Origin: Opitutus sp. GAS368
Lineage (GTDB): Bacteria > Verrucomicrobiota > Verrucomicrobiia > Opitutales > Opitutaceae
Direction: 5' to 3'
Assembly: GCA_945903465.1 (NCBI GenBank)
Contig: CAMDOF010000027.1
Span: 1-60,612, forward strand
DNA length: 60,612 bases
Part shown: piece by piece, positions 8,762 through 17,941 of the stretch
Layout: every line of letters begins with the position of its first letter
Numbering within the stretch: the stretch's first letter is position 1
Made by a program: the position numbers and the translations under genes
Notes under the pieces: generated by a model
What the model was told of the DNA's origin: nothing
Seen by the model: only the letters and a program-made list of their open reading frames with translations
Databases searched by the model: none

Positions 8762-9400
8762 CTAAATGATCTTCTCTGGAACGTAAATGATGTCGTCGGG
8801 CTCCAACACGAATGCGGCGTCGCCGCTCGTAGATTTATCCTTACCTTTAATCGCGCTGTCGACGTCGAGGGTAAATACTTTGGTGCTCCCATCGGGCATG
8901 GTTCGGGTTACTTTTACGGCCGTGCCGCGGGCAGTCTCCGTAAATCCATTCACCTTAAAAATGAGATCTTTGATGGTCATTTCACGGTCCGCGGGAATTT
9001 CGCTTTTCCCCGGCGAGTTCACTTTGCCGCTAATATTAACACTGCGCGGCGAGTACTCATCCACGGTGACGCTGACTTGAGGATTGCGGAGAAAGCGGCC
9101 CTCGCGGTAGGCATTGGCAATGGCGTCCTGCGCTTCCGCGATCGTTAAGCCGACAACGGTGAGTGACTGAATGTAGAGCAGGTTGATGGTACCCGTAGCC
9201 TCAACCCGCTTCCCTCCGACATTAAGTTCGGGTTCACCCACAATCCCGACGCTCAAGCGGTCGCCCCGGGTTATTTTGTAGGCGATATATTTCTTCTCCG
9301 CTTTCGGGGTCACCGCCGCACTCGCCGGCGCGGCGCTGAGCGTGCCCGCAAGCAATCCGACACAAATGAGAAGCCGGATGAGTGGTCGCATTAGTTTCAT
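8762..9400 (-). CDS. Polysaccharide export protein (short Wza/SLBB type)
   Basis: A 212-residue exported protein. Residues 1-28 form a signal peptide (hydrophobic LIRLLICVGLLAG, cleavage near ASAA). It continues with a polysaccharide export domain (about 42-125, including GDRLSVGIVGEPELNV and LRNPQVSVTVDEY) and one SLBB-like domain (about 127-205) ending EPDDIIYVPEKII. E. coli Wza is about 380 residues with several SLBB domains and a C-terminal helix crossing the outer membrane; here that helix is absent, so an outer-membrane partner is needed. The beta-barrel gene 4 bp upstream is the obvious candidate (inference). No lipobox cysteine is seen at the cleavage region. Confidence 0.88.
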   Translation of the reverse strand: MKLMRPLIRLLICVGLLAGTLSAAPASAAVTPKAEKKYIAYKITRGDRLSVGIVGEPELNVGGKRVEATGTINLLYIQSLTVVGLTIAEAQDAIANAYREGRFLRNPQVSVTVDEYSPRSVNISGKVNSPGKSEIPADREMTIKDLIFKVNGFTETARGTAVKVTRTMPDGSTKVFTLDVDSAIKGKDKSTSGDAAFVLEPDDIIYVPEKII

Positions 9401-9404
9401 AAAA

Positions 9405-10592
9405 TTACCAGCGGGTTGAGGCCGTCATTGTCCAGGATGCCCGCACGAAGTCGCCATAGCTGATGGTCGACCAGTTCTTGAACCAAGAGTACGCTAGCGA
9501 GGCCTTGAGCTTTTCACTCAGCGAGTAGTTGAGTGAGGTACTGGCCGTGATGTAGTCGTCGTGTCGGCGTGCTCCCAGAATCTCGGGAGGGCCGGGGGCG
9601 AGTACCACGCGGCCGCTCTCTCCGAGGTAGCGGCTATCGCCAAAGACGAGGGCAGCGAGGATCGTCCAACGAGCTATCGGCACGTATTTGGTGTCGAAAG
9701 TTACGGTCGTCGTATCAACGATCGCGCCGGTCGCGGTAATCGTGAGGTCCTTGGCAAAAGATCCGCTCAGATTGAGTTTTTTGCTGCCGAAAGGGAAGGT
9801 AACGGGGCTGCTGATGGTCCACCCGTTGAACGGTGGCAGGCGGGCAGGGCCCTCGGACGTGCTGTGCTGATAGCCGAGTTTTAGGCTACCGTTAATTCCT
9901 CGGATGAGTTTCCCGGTTAAACCGAGCGAGAACATATGGTCGGTGTTGCTGGAGACGACGCCTGTCTGGCTGTGTCGATATCGATAGGCGGCACTGATGT
10001 CGCGTTCGTTCGTCCATACGTGGATGAGGTCGATCGAAGCGGAATATGTCCTCAAGCTCTTGAAGGCCTCCTCATCGAGGTATTTCCGCGACATATAATC
10101 GAAACCGGTGACGAGCGTATAGGTGCCGGAGATTGGATATTTTAGGTTTAAGCCGACGGGGACGTTCCAAGAAGTACTGCGGGTGTTGACCGCGGCATCG
10201 GCGCGGCTCTCGCGGGTGGCGCTGAGGGTGAGGGTGCCCGTGGTTCGGCCCGATTGTTTATTAAACTCCAAACCTAAAGAGGGGTTATTAAAGTCCTGTC
10301 CTTTCAGGCTCGCAAAGCGGGAGGAGGTCACGGAGGCCCGCCCATTCACGGAGATCCAACCCGCGCGACGCGTGTACTCCGCGGATAAGGCGCTCGTGTA
10401 AACGTAGTCACCGATGTTGTCACTGTTCGTAAAAATGTTCGAGTCGCGACTCATCGAAACATTGCCATTTACATAAATGCGGTCATGGCCGTCGTTGAGC
10501 GTGACCAAGCCGCGCATGGACACGGGCACGCCGACGATGCAGAGGGCCAAGACGTAACTGAAGCACTGGCGAAACGCTGGTTGGGCCATCAT
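9405..10592 (-). CDS. Outer-membrane beta-barrel protein of exopolysaccharide locus
   Basis: A 395-residue protein with an N-terminal signal-like segment (about 10-28) followed by alternating hydrophobic/polar strands rich in Tyr, Ser, Thr and Arg, ending in an aromatic residue (TMTASTRW), as expected of outer-membrane barrels. It resembles the putative beta-barrel porin proteins that accompany short Wza-type exporters in Verrucomicrobiota and Deltaproteobacteria. It lies between the FecR-like gene (45 bp upstream) and the exporter gene (4 bp downstream), so it probably forms the outer-membrane pore or scaffold for the exported polymer. The assignment rests on pattern and neighbours, not on a diagnostic motif. 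Confidence 0.75.
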   Translation of the reverse strand: MMAQPAFRQCFSYVLALCIVGVPVSMRGLVTLNDGHDRIYVNGNVSMSRDSNIFTNSDNIGDYVYTSALSAEYTRRAGWISVNGRASVTSSRFASLKGQDFNNPSLGLEFNKQSGRTTGTLTLSATRESRADAAVNTRSTSWNVPVGLNLKYPISGTYTLVTGFDYMSRKYLDEEAFKSLRTYSASIDLIHVWTNERDISAAYRYRHSQTGVVSSNTDHMFSLGLTGKLIRGINGSLKLGYQHSTSEGPARLPPFNGWTISSPVTFPFGSKKLNLSGSFAKDLTITATGAIVDTTTVTFDTKYVPIARWTILAALVFGDSRYLGESGRVVLAPGPPEILGARRHDDYITASTSLNYSLSEKLKASLAYSWFKNWSTISYGDFVRASWTMTASTRW

Positions 10593-10637
10593 GGTCAGGG
10601 AACGCGTGGAGCCATGGTTTGGTCAGCCAGCGAGCCT

Positions 10638-11753
10638 TCAGCGCGTGGGGGCCGGGATCACAATGCGTGCGACACTAACGGTAAACTGCGTCGGTAAATT
10701 TGCTGGCACGATCGGAATGGCGAAGATTTCCCCCACGCCCACGCTTTGGGTCCCGGTGGTTGCGGCGGTTATCGGCGCGATGGTTCCTGCGGGGCGCACA
10801 GCTCCCACCACGGCTTCGCGGACCTCGTTCGCGGCGGTGACCGCGGCGGCGGTGGCGGCGGCAGCGGAGCCACCGGTCGCGCCGTCAAAGGCGGTGACTT
10901 CATTGGTGATCGCCTGCCCCGCGGCGGTGGTGGTGCTCGCACTTTTAACTTCGAAATAAACCTGTTGCTTGGCCTGACACGCCATCGCGACTTTATCCTC
11001 TAATTTCGTCTTTTCCGATTCGGGAATTTTTTCAATTCTCACCTGACTTGGCTGGCCGGGGCCTCCCGAGGTGATAACCGCCTGTTCTCCGCTTTTGAGC
11101 GTCTCGCCACCTGTGGTGCCGGCTCCACCACGGACAGTACTGTCGCCCTCTAACATACTGATTTTGGTGACATTGCCTTTAGCCTCGATGACGACTTTTT
11201 TCCCGCGGATGCTGACGGAGCCTTGCGACGTCTCATAGTTCATCGAGCTGCCCGCAACCATTTTGCTATTGCAGAGCCCGACGGACCCGCGGGCGACGAA
11301 CGCTCGGGTTTGAGAAACGGAAGGTTCGGATTCGAAATCGGTTCGGTTGGGGCTGAACGGCTCTTGCTTGAACGACCGCATCTCGACTTTGGTATCTCCG
11401 TCCAACGCGGCTCCCGTGCCATTGGAAAAAACCATCGCGACCGAATTCATGCCGGCGTCGCTCTCGGCGGCGGTGCCCTTGGTCTCAAACGTGGTACCCT
11501 CGGCGTTGTAGACGGAACGTTTGTCGACTTCTTCGCTGAGCTCTTCTGTCGTGACCAAGGAGCTTCCGTTCACATCGGCGACATAAACCTTGCTGCTCGG
11601 GTTTTTCTTTTTCGTTTGAGCGAGGGCGGGGTTAGAAAGGGCTAGCCAGCTAAGCGCGCTGATGAAGGTAACGAGCAGGCGGGAAGAAAGTTTGGCCGAG
11701 AGGGTGTGAATCATGAGCATGGCATTTTTGAGCCGAGTGGCGAAAGCCGCCAC
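10638..11753 (-). CDS. FecR-domain exported protein
   Basis: The GTG at 11753 is preceded by AAGGG at proper spacing, giving 371 residues; ATG codons at 11720 and 11714 are alternatives. A signal sequence (about 20-46, LLVTFISALSWLALSNPALAQ) leads to a FecR-like beta-rich domain (about 85-235) with repeated patterns such as VAMVFSNGTGAALDGDTKVEM, split here by a variable insertion, then VGLCNSKMVAGSSM, GSVSIRGKKVVIEAKG and SGEQAVITSGG. The tail is Ala/Thr/Val-rich. There is no transmembrane anti-sigma part, so this is a periplasmic or surface FecR protein rather than a regulator. It is first gene of the export unit, 68 bp after leuS. Its role is unknown. Confidence 0.75.
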   Translation of the reverse strand: MAAFATRLKNAMLMIHTLSAKLSSRLLVTFISALSWLALSNPALAQTKKKNPSSKVYVADVNGSSLVTTEELSEEVDKRSVYNAEGTTFETKGTAAESDAGMNSVAMVFSNGTGAALDGDTKVEMRSFKQEPFSPNRTDFESEPSVSQTRAFVARGSVGLCNSKMVAGSSMNYETSQGSVSIRGKKVVIEAKGNVTKISMLEGDSTVRGGAGTTGGETLKSGEQAVITSGGPGQPSQVRIEKIPESEKTKLEDKVAMACQAKQQVYFEVKSASTTTAAGQAITNEVTAFDGATGGSAAAATAAAVTAANEVREAVVGAVRPAGTIAPITAATTGTQSVGVGEIFAIPIVPANLPTQFTVSVARIVIPAPTR

Positions 11754-11766
11754 CAGCGTCCCTTGA

Positions 11767-11784
11767 ATAGGGTGAAAACCCTAT
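11767..11784. promoter_or_regulatory. Perfect hairpin ATAGGGT-GAAA-ACCCTAT
   Basis: Seven paired bases close a GAAA tetraloop on the plus strand (TTTC on the minus strand), between the end of leuS and the start of the FecR-like gene. It is not followed by a U-run in either direction. On the minus strand it would sit 13 bp before the GTG of the FecR-like gene, so it may affect translation initiation or act as a weak leuS 3' structure. Confidence 0.4.
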
Positions 11785-11821
11785 CGGCACGCAAGTGCGC
11801 TCTTTGGTTTTAATATCCTTT

Positions 11822-14416
11822 TTACACCGTGACGATATTTAGAATTTTTCCGGGCACAAAGATTACGCGTTTTATCGCTTTGCCCTCAAGATGAGGCGAG
11901 ACGCGCGGGTTGGCTTGGGCGAGGGCGACGGCGGCGTCCTGGCTGAGACCGATTGAGACGAGTTGGTCGCCGCGGTGTTTACCGTTGACCTGGAAAACGA
12001 TTTTTACCTCGGTGGCGGTGAGGCGATGGGCTTCGAATACGGGCCAAGGATGGGTGAGGATGGCTTCGGTTTGTCCGAGGCGCGACCATAATTCTTCGGC
12101 GATGTGAGGAGCGAAAGGAGCGAGTAATTGCACGAAAGCGCAGACGGAGGCGTGGTTAACCGCGGCGGCTTTTTGCAGAGCATTGCTAAAAATCATCATC
12201 TGAGAGATGGCGGTGTTGAAGCGCAGCCCCTCGATGTCTTCGCCGACTTTTTTGATGGTCTCGTGCAGCAACTTCGTGAGTTCAGCCGGTTCGGCGACCT
12301 GGGCGGTGCTACCCTGGGGGTTGGCGGGGATTACTTTGGGGTGGACGGCGCCATCCGGGCCGATCAGCTCGCGCCAGACTTTATGGAGGAAGCGGTGGAC
12401 GCCTTCGATGTTCCGCATATTCCACGGTTTCATCGCTTCGAGCGGTCCGAGAAACATGAGGTAAAGACGGAGCGAGTCGGTGCCGTGGGATGCGATGACG
12501 GTGTCAGGGTTGACGACGTTGCCGCGGCTCTTGGACATTTTTTCACCATCTTCGCCGAGAATGATTCCTTGGTGGAAGAGCTTCTTAAAAGGCTCGTTTT
12601 CCGGGACGGCGCCGATGTCGAAGAGGACCTTATGCCAGAAGCGGGCATAGAGCAGATGGAGCACGGCGTGCTCGGCTCCGCCCACGTAGAGATCGGGTGT
12701 GCCCCAATAGCGCAGGGCTTCGGGAGCGGCCAAGGCGTCGGCATTCCTAGGATCGAGGAAGCGCAGATAATACCAGCAAGATCCGGCCCATTGCGGCATG
12801 GTATTGGTCTCGCGGCGCCCGCGGACCCAATGGGAACCGGCGGGTGGCGGGGAGGAAGCGGGCAACGCTTCGCCCGAAGAGTAATTAAACCAGATTTCCA
12901 GCCATTGAGTTTCGTTGGCGAGAGGGCTCTCGCCGCCGCCACCGGGCAGATAGGACTGCACGCTGGGCAAGGCGAGCGGCAACGCCGTCGCGGGCAAAGG
13001 GAGGGCGTAGTGGACGGCGCCGTCTTGCTTAAAGGTGACTGGGTTGGCGGGAAGCCCGGCCCCCCCGGTGGCACGCGCTCTCAAATAATCCGCCTCGCTG
13101 ACCCAGACGATGGGGAACGGCTCGCCCCAGTAGCGCTGGCGAGAAAAAAGCCAGTCGCGGAGTTTGTAATTTACCGTCGCCCGCCCGACGCCGCGTTCGG
13201 TCAGGTCTTGAGTGATTTTCTTTTTGGCCTCGGCCCAAGCGAGTCCGTTGTAGCCGGGCGAGTTAAACACGACGCCGTCTCCGAGGTAGGGCAACGCCGT
13301 GGCGGTCTCGCCGGCCGCGATGACGGGGATGATGGGGAGAGCGAATTGCTGGGCAAACTCGTAGTCGCGCTCGTCGTGTGCGGGCACGGCCATGATGGCA
13401 CCGGTGCCATAGCCCATGAGCACGTAATCAGCGATCCAGATGGGCACCCGTTGTTGATTGGCGGGGTTGATGGCAAAGGCCCCGCTGAAAACCCCCGACT
13501 TCTCCTTTGCAAGGTCGGTGCGCTCGAGATCGCTTTTGGCGCTGGCGGTTTTTCGGTAGGCCGCGACGGCGGCTTGCTGATCGGAGCTGGTGAGCGCATT
13601 CACCAAAGGGTGCTCGGGCGCGAGCACCATATAAGTGCAGCCGAATAGCGTGTCCGGTCGCGTCGTAAAAATTTTTAAAGGGCCCATCTCCGCCGGTTCG
13701 AGCGCAAACAAAATTTCCGCGCCCTCGCTGCGACCGATCCAAGCCTCCTGCATGCGCTTGGTGGAGTCGGGCCAGTCGACGTGCTTGAGGTCGGCGAGCA
13801 GGCGATCGGCGTACGCGGTGATGCGCAGCACCCACTGCCGCAGATTGCGCCGCTCCACGGGAAAGTGACCGACCTCGCTCTTGCCATCGATGACCTCTTC
13901 GTTGGCGAGGACGGTGCGGAGTTCTGGGCACCACCAGACGGGGCGTTCGTCAACGTAAGCGAGACCGCGTTGAAAAAGCTGGAGGAAAATCCACTGCGTC
14001 CAACGAAAATATTTGGGATCCGTGGTGTCGATTTCGCGATCCCAGTCGTAGGAGAAGCCGAGCGCTTTGATTTGTCGCCGAAAATTCGTGATATTGTTTT
14101 GGGTATTTGAGGCGGGGTGGGTACCGGTTTTGACAGCGTGCTGCTCCGCCGGTAGGCCAAAGGCGTCCCACCCGATGGGGTGGAGTACGTTGAAGCCTTT
14201 CGCGCGCTTATACCGGGCGAGAATATCGGTTGCCGTGTAGCCCTCGGGATGGCCAATGTGCAGTCCCGCGCCCGAAGGATAAGGGAACATATCAAGGACG
14301 TAGTACTTCGGCTTCGACGAAACATTATCGGCGCGGAACGAGCCTTGTTGCTCCCAGAAGGATTGCCACTGGGGCTCGATTTCATGGAAGTTGTAGTCTA
14401 TGCACTTGGTAGCCAT
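11822..14416 (-). CDS. leuS: Leucyl-tRNA synthetase
   Basis: An 864-residue class I aminoacyl-tRNA synthetase, the usual bacterial length. It shows the HIGH region ([19 protein letters not shown], about 42-60), a CP1 editing domain (including [19 protein letters not shown]), the KMSKS loop ([17 protein letters not shown]), the anticodon-binding region and the C-terminal domain ending [13 protein letters not shown]. It charges tRNA-Leu in the cytoplasm. The leucine-specific insertion region appears lengthened by a Pro/Ala/Gly-rich loop (about 460-530). It diverges from the HtrA gene with only 17 bp between starts, so its promoter must overlap that coding region. Confidence 0.97.
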   Translation of the reverse strand: MATKCIDYNFHEIEPQWQSFWEQQGSFRADNVSSKPKYYVLDMFPYPSGAGLHIGHPEGYTATDILARYKRAKGFNVLHPIGWDAFGLPAEQHAVKTGTHPASNTQNNITNFRRQIKALGFSYDWDREIDTTDPKYFRWTQWIFLQLFQRGLAYVDERPVWWCPELRTVLANEEVIDGKSEVGHFPVERRNLRQWVLRITAYADRLLADLKHVDWPDSTKRMQEAWIGRSEGAEILFALEPAEMGPLKIFTTRPDTLFGCTYMVLAPEHPLVNALTSSDQQAAVAAYRKTASAKSDLERTDLAKEKSGVFSGAFAINPANQQRVPIWIADYVLMGYGTGAIMAVPAHDERDYEFAQQFALPIIPVIAAGETATALPYLGDGVVFNSPGYNGLAWAEAKKKITQDLTERGVGRATVNYKLRDWLFSRQRYWGEPFPIVWVSEADYLRARATGGAGLPANPVTFKQDGAVHYALPLPATALPLALPSVQSYLPGGGGESPLANETQWLEIWFNYSSGEALPASSPPPAGSHWVRGRRETNTMPQWAGSCWYYLRFLDPRNADALAAPEALRYWGTPDLYVGGAEHAVLHLLYARFWHKVLFDIGAVPENEPFKKLFHQGIILGEDGEKMSKSRGNVVNPDTVIASHGTDSLRLYLMFLGPLEAMKPWNMRNIEGVHRFLHKVWRELIGPDGAVHPKVIPANPQGSTAQVAEPAELTKLLHETIKKVGEDIEGLRFNTAISQMMIFSNALQKAAAVNHASVCAFVQLLAPFAPHIAEELWSRLGQTEAILTHPWPVFEAHRLTATEVKIVFQVNGKHRGDQLVSIGLSQDAAVALAQANPRVSPHLEGKAIKRVIFVPGKILNIVTV

Positions 14417-14433
14417 GGTATGAATTCACCACT

Positions 14434-15789
14434 GTGAAACCTTTCTCCGCTCGGTCAATCTTCGCGCTCGGCGCATTTTTTATTTTCTGCGGTGGGCCGC
14501 TCGTTTCGCCAGCGGTGGCGGCGATGAGCCGAGGGTTCCGGCAATTACTCGATGCCGTGGTGCGGATCGACGTAAGGGAGGTCGCTTTTGAGGCGGGCAC
14601 CCGGCGCTACTCCGCGAGCATTGGCTCGGGTGTAATCCTGTCGGCCGATGGCGTGGTGTTGACCAACGCCCACGTGGCCAGCCCTCGCGCGATCGAGCTG
14701 AATATCACGCTCGCCAATCTCGAACGCGTCACGGCTCGTTTGGTCGGCTGGGATCATTGGACCGATCTCGCGGTGCTCCGTATCGACATGGCGGAGGTTA
14801 AGCGCCGCGGGTTTAAACTCAGCCCGGCGCGCTTTGGGGATAGCCAGACCCTTTTTCCCGGGGAAGTGGTATATGCCGTGGGTACGCCGCACGGGCTGAC
14901 GCGGACGGTCACGCGCGGTATTGTTTCAAATAATAATCGTTATTTTGAGGACACCCGGGGAATTGGCGGTTTTGAGACGGGCGCCTTCAACACGTGGTTG
15001 CAAACGGATGCGGCGATTAATCCGGGCAATTCGGGTGGCCCATTGGTCACGGAGGATGGTCGCGTGGTCGGGATTTCTTCCCGAGGTTACATGGGCGCCA
15101 ATAACCTCGGCTTCGCGATCCCGGCAGCGACGGCGAAAACGGTGATGGAGCGGCTCGTCCGCGATGGGGTGATCGTCCGCAGCTACGTCGGCTTGGTGCC
15201 AGGCGCGTTACAGGACTTAGAAAATTTTTATGCATTGGCGATCAACACGGGCGTGCTCGTCAACAGCGTGGATCCGGGGTCGCCCGCGGCGAAGGGAGGA
15301 CTGCGCGGCGGAGATATTATTTTATCGATCGGCGGTTTAAAAGTCGACGGACGTTTTCCGGAACAGCTTCCGCCCATCCAAAATCTCATCGCGAGCCATC
15401 CGGTCGGGACGGAGCTCAACCTATCCGTGAAGCGGGGCGCGGAGATCCGCAACTTTAAGGTTGTCACGGAGATGCTGGAGAGCCGCGTTGGGGAGGAGTG
15501 GGCGCTGGAGAAATGGGGCCTGAGTGTTCGGAAGGTGTCCCGGGCCTACGCGCGCGAGAATCAATTTGATGACACCACGGGGGTGGTGGTGATCGGGGTG
15601 CAGCCGGGGTTTCCGGGCGATGTGGCTGGGATCGCGCGGGGCGATGTCATCCTAAAAATTAATCAAGAAGCGATCAGCTCGCTTGATGTGTTGCGCGCGG
15701 CGCATACTGCCTATGAGGCCAAAGCGATGCCGACTCTCTTGGAGACCCAGCGCAACCGGCGGGTTTCTCTGACCATCTTAAAACCATGA
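14434..15789 (+). CDS. HtrA/DegP-type serine protease with two PDZ domains
   Basis: The GTG start at 14434 is chosen because it supplies a signal peptide (residues 1-30); the next ATG lies after it. The trypsin-like domain has the full triad: H80 (LTNAHVAS), D111 (DLAVLRID) and S200 (INPGNSGGPLV). Two PDZ domains follow (about 250-335 and 365-445; GGLRGGDIILSIGG and AGIARGDVILKINQ). Such proteases act in the periplasm in envelope quality control. The stop overlaps the start of the next gene by ATGA, so the two are translationally coupled. The start lies 17 bp from divergent leuS. Confidence 0.93.
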   Translation: MKPFSARSIFALGAFFIFCGGPLVSPAVAAMSRGFRQLLDAVVRIDVREVAFEAGTRRYSASIGSGVILSADGVVLTNAHVASPRAIELNITLANLERVTARLVGWDHWTDLAVLRIDMAEVKRRGFKLSPARFGDSQTLFPGEVVYAVGTPHGLTRTVTRGIVSNNNRYFEDTRGIGGFETGAFNTWLQTDAAINPGNSGGPLVTEDGRVVGISSRGYMGANNLGFAIPAATAKTVMERLVRDGVIVRSYVGLVPGALQDLENFYALAINTGVLVNSVDPGSPAAKGGLRGGDIILSIGGLKVDGRFPEQLPPIQNLIASHPVGTELNLSVKRGAEIRNFKVVTEMLESRVGEEWALEKWGLSVRKVSRAYARENQFDDTTGVVVIGVQPGFPGDVAGIARGDVILKINQEAISSLDVLRAAHTAYEAKAMPTLLETQRNRRVSLTILKP

Positions 15790-17180
15790 CATCTTGGCGA
15801 CGACCCGCTCTAGCGCTCTCCCTTTTTCTGCCGATTCTCCTGCGTGGGGCGGTCGATTTACCCACGTTGTGGGCCGAGCGCGTCAAGTCTACCGTGGCGG
15901 TCGAGTATGTGACAGAAACAGAAATTGCCCGGCAGCCGACTATTGCGATGGGTACGGTCGTGGACGAAAAGGGCACGATTATTTTGCCCTCGGGAGCGAT
16001 TGATCCGCGGGCGGCGACGTGGCAGCTCAAGGACTTTAAGGTATTCTTGCCCGGCTCCGCCGAGAGTACGGCGGCGGCCTATCTCGGTCAGGATGCTTTC
16101 ACGGGGTGGCACTTTGTCCGGGCCGATGAAAAACTCTGGGCCCAATTGAAGCCCGTCACCGCGTTTGTGCGCGAGGGGGCGGCGCGGAGTTTGGCTTTGG
16201 CTGACCCCGTTTGGGGAATCGGTCTGCGACCGAAAGAGGAAGATTTCATGCCCTATTTTTTACAGAGTTCTGTTGCCTTGGTCCAGGCTTTGCCGCGGCG
16301 TACGGGGATTGCCCAACAGGAGGTGGCGGCCCCGGGTTTGCCGGTTTTCGATCGCGACGGCAATTTGGCCGGCTTAGCGGTCGCGGCCTTCGGCCAAAGC
16401 TACTTGCAATTCAACCGGAGCGGGCGGGCCGCCCCCGTTATTTTGATGAACGTGGAAGAGAGCAGCGCATTTTTGCTCGCCGAGGATATGTTACCCTTTC
16501 TCGGTCGTATTCCTAAAAATATCTCGGGCCGGCCCTTGGCTTGGCTGGGGGCTTATGGGCTCGAACCGATGGATCGCGAGGTCGCCAAATTTCTTAAACT
16601 GCAGTCGACCTCGGGGGCGGTGATTAGCGAGGTGCTGGAGGGGAGCCCCGCGGAGAAAGCGGGGCTTAAGCCACGCGATATTATTCTCGCGATTGATCGC
16701 CAACCGTTGCCGCGCTTGAAGCCCGAGCGGGTCGTGGTGGCATTTATTGAGCGGGAGATTGAGCGGCGCTCGCCCGGTGTAGCCCTCCTGATCACAGTCC
16801 TGCGCGGCACGGAGCAAATTGAATGTCAGACTATCTTGGGCGAGGAGCCCAAGCTGATTCGGGAGGCGGATCGTCGCCACTTTGATCGGCTGGGCCTAAC
16901 GGGGCGTGAATTCGTCTATGGCGACGCGATCGAGCGCCGAGTGAAATCCGCCGAGCCCAGCGGCGTGGTCGTCCACTACGTGAAACCGAGTAGCCCAGTG
17001 GCCGTGGCCGGACTGAGGTTGGACGACTGGATCCGCGAAATCGACGGCATGGAGACAAAGCAATTTTCGAGCGCGGTCGAGCAACTGGCGGCGATTGAGA
17101 AAGATGCGAGCCGTTCTGAGTTTGTCCTGCTGGTTGGCCGAGGTGGAGAAACGGCCGTGTTGCGGGTTAAGTTGAATTAG
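15786..17180 (+). CDS. HtrA-like pseudoprotease with PDZ domains
   Basis: A 464-residue exported protein (signal peptide about 1-21) whose layout matches its neighbour: protease-like domain, then PDZ domains around 245-330 and 370-460 (AGLKPRDIILAIDR, AGLRLDDWIREIDG). The catalytic residues are gone: the His region reads IILPSGAID (65-73), the Asp region FTGWHFVRAD (105-114), and where GNSGGP should stand it reads APGLPVFDRDG (182-192). It is therefore almost certainly not a protease, but it is intact and coupled by a 4-bp overlap to the active enzyme. A role as regulatory or substrate-binding partner, possibly in mixed oligomers, is inferred. Confidence 0.88.
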   Translation: MTSWRRPALALSLFLPILLRGAVDLPTLWAERVKSTVAVEYVTETEIARQPTIAMGTVVDEKGTIILPSGAIDPRAATWQLKDFKVFLPGSAESTAAAYLGQDAFTGWHFVRADEKLWAQLKPVTAFVREGAARSLALADPVWGIGLRPKEEDFMPYFLQSSVALVQALPRRTGIAQQEVAAPGLPVFDRDGNLAGLAVAAFGQSYLQFNRSGRAAPVILMNVEESSAFLLAEDMLPFLGRIPKNISGRPLAWLGAYGLEPMDREVAKFLKLQSTSGAVISEVLEGSPAEKAGLKPRDIILAIDRQPLPRLKPERVVVAFIEREIERRSPGVALLITVLRGTEQIECQTILGEEPKLIREADRRHFDRLGLTGREFVYGDAIERRVKSAEPSGVVVHYVKPSSPVAVAGLRLDDWIREIDGMETKQFSSAVEQLAAIEKDASRSEFVLLVGRGGETAVLRVKLN

Positions 17181-17269
17181 CGCGAGGAAACGGGAGGTTG
17201 CTGGGCTGGGGTGATTGCGCAACGGCCTGACCTCCTCCTCGTAGGGCAGGGTCTCCGACCGAATGGCAC

Positions 17270-17440
17270 TTAAGTTTTTTGGCTGAGCGGCGAAAGCGCG
17301 TGCCGTGGCGCACGACGCGGTCGTCGCGGCGGGGGCGGTTGAGGTGGGGACAGGACTTGGGGCGGCGTTTGACCGCGCGCGGTTCGTGGCGGCCAGGGCG
17401 TAGCGGGACGAGATCGGCGGCGTAGACGGCGGGGAGCGTG
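17270..17440 (-). pseudogene. IS4-family transposase, C-terminal remnant
   Basis: Minus-strand translation gives LPAVYAADLVPLRPGRHEPR followed by AVKRRPKSCPHLNRPRR, which matches the conserved end of IS4-family DDE transposases (the EPRAVKRRPK block near the C-terminus). Nothing of the catalytic domain is present upstream, so this is an internal-deletion derivative. The reading frame with the motif runs through the inverted repeat; a neighbouring frame stops in its TTAA, suggesting a small frameshift near the end. Confidence 0.65.
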
Positions 17441-17500
17441 CGGCCGGGCTGGGGCGCAAACCCCGCGCGCCAGGCCGGGAAACAAGAGGCGTGCGACCTA

Positions 17501-17520
17501 GAGCGGTTTATATACCGCTC
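17501..17520. promoter_or_regulatory. Inverted repeat GAGCGGT-TTATAT-ACCGCTC
   Basis: Seven-base arms flank an AT-only centre. The site lies between the transposase remnant and the DUF6788-like gene, 22 bp before the latter's first ATG, with TTGACA at 17523-17528 directly beside it. It is a candidate operator or promoter element inside the mobile cassette. The -10 box is not clear. Confidence 0.4.
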
Positions 17521-17542
17521 TATTGACAGCCATGCTATCTTA

Positions 17543-17941
17543 ATGGAAATGAGGACAAAACAAGTTGCGCCACCGACCCTAACGCCGGACACCGGGATGC
17601 AGCCGACGGCGGCGGAGCTGGCCGAGTGGCGCGCCCACCACGCGCAGCTGACGGCCTGCCTGGCCGGCCCCGGCTGGATCAGCGAGGGCAGCGCGCAAGA
17701 CCGCGGGCCCGGCGCAGGCGGCCCGTGCTACCAGTGGACGCGCAAGGTGCGGGGCAAGACGGTGAGCGTCGCGCTCTCGCGTGAGCAATACGCGTCGCTC
17801 GCCGCAGCCATCACCAACTGGCGCACCGTGCAGGCCACTTTGAAGGCGATGCAGCGGCTGAGCCGGACGGTGCTCTTCACGACCGTGCCCGGCGCGCCCC
17901 GCCGAAAACGCCTCGGCAAGAGGGTCCTCGGTCTGGTTTAA
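17543..17941 (+). CDS. DUF6788-like small protein, element passenger
   Basis: A 132-residue protein from the ATG at 17543; the frame extends upstream but through GC-rich low-quality sequence and the palindrome. The middle reads GGPCYQWTRKVRGKTVSVALSREQYASL, followed by a helical part (AITNWRTVQATLKAMQRLSRTVLF). This is the pattern of DUF6788 proteins, which are often found next to transposase genes and have no established function. Its stop codon TAA lies inside the right inverted repeat, which ties the gene to the element. No strong ribosome-binding site is visible. Confidence 0.6.
   Translation: MEMRTKQVAPPTLTPDTGMQPTAAELAEWRAHHAQLTACLAGPGWISEGSAQDRGPGAGGPCYQWTRKVRGKTVSVALSREQYASLAAAITNWRTVQATLKAMQRLSRTVLFTTVPGAPRRKRLGKRVLGLV

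Noticed and set aside
12128..13648. 506-codon open frame on the plus strand
   Set aside because: It is antisense to leuS, whose motifs are complete; the translation is low-complexity Gly/Asp/Val-rich.
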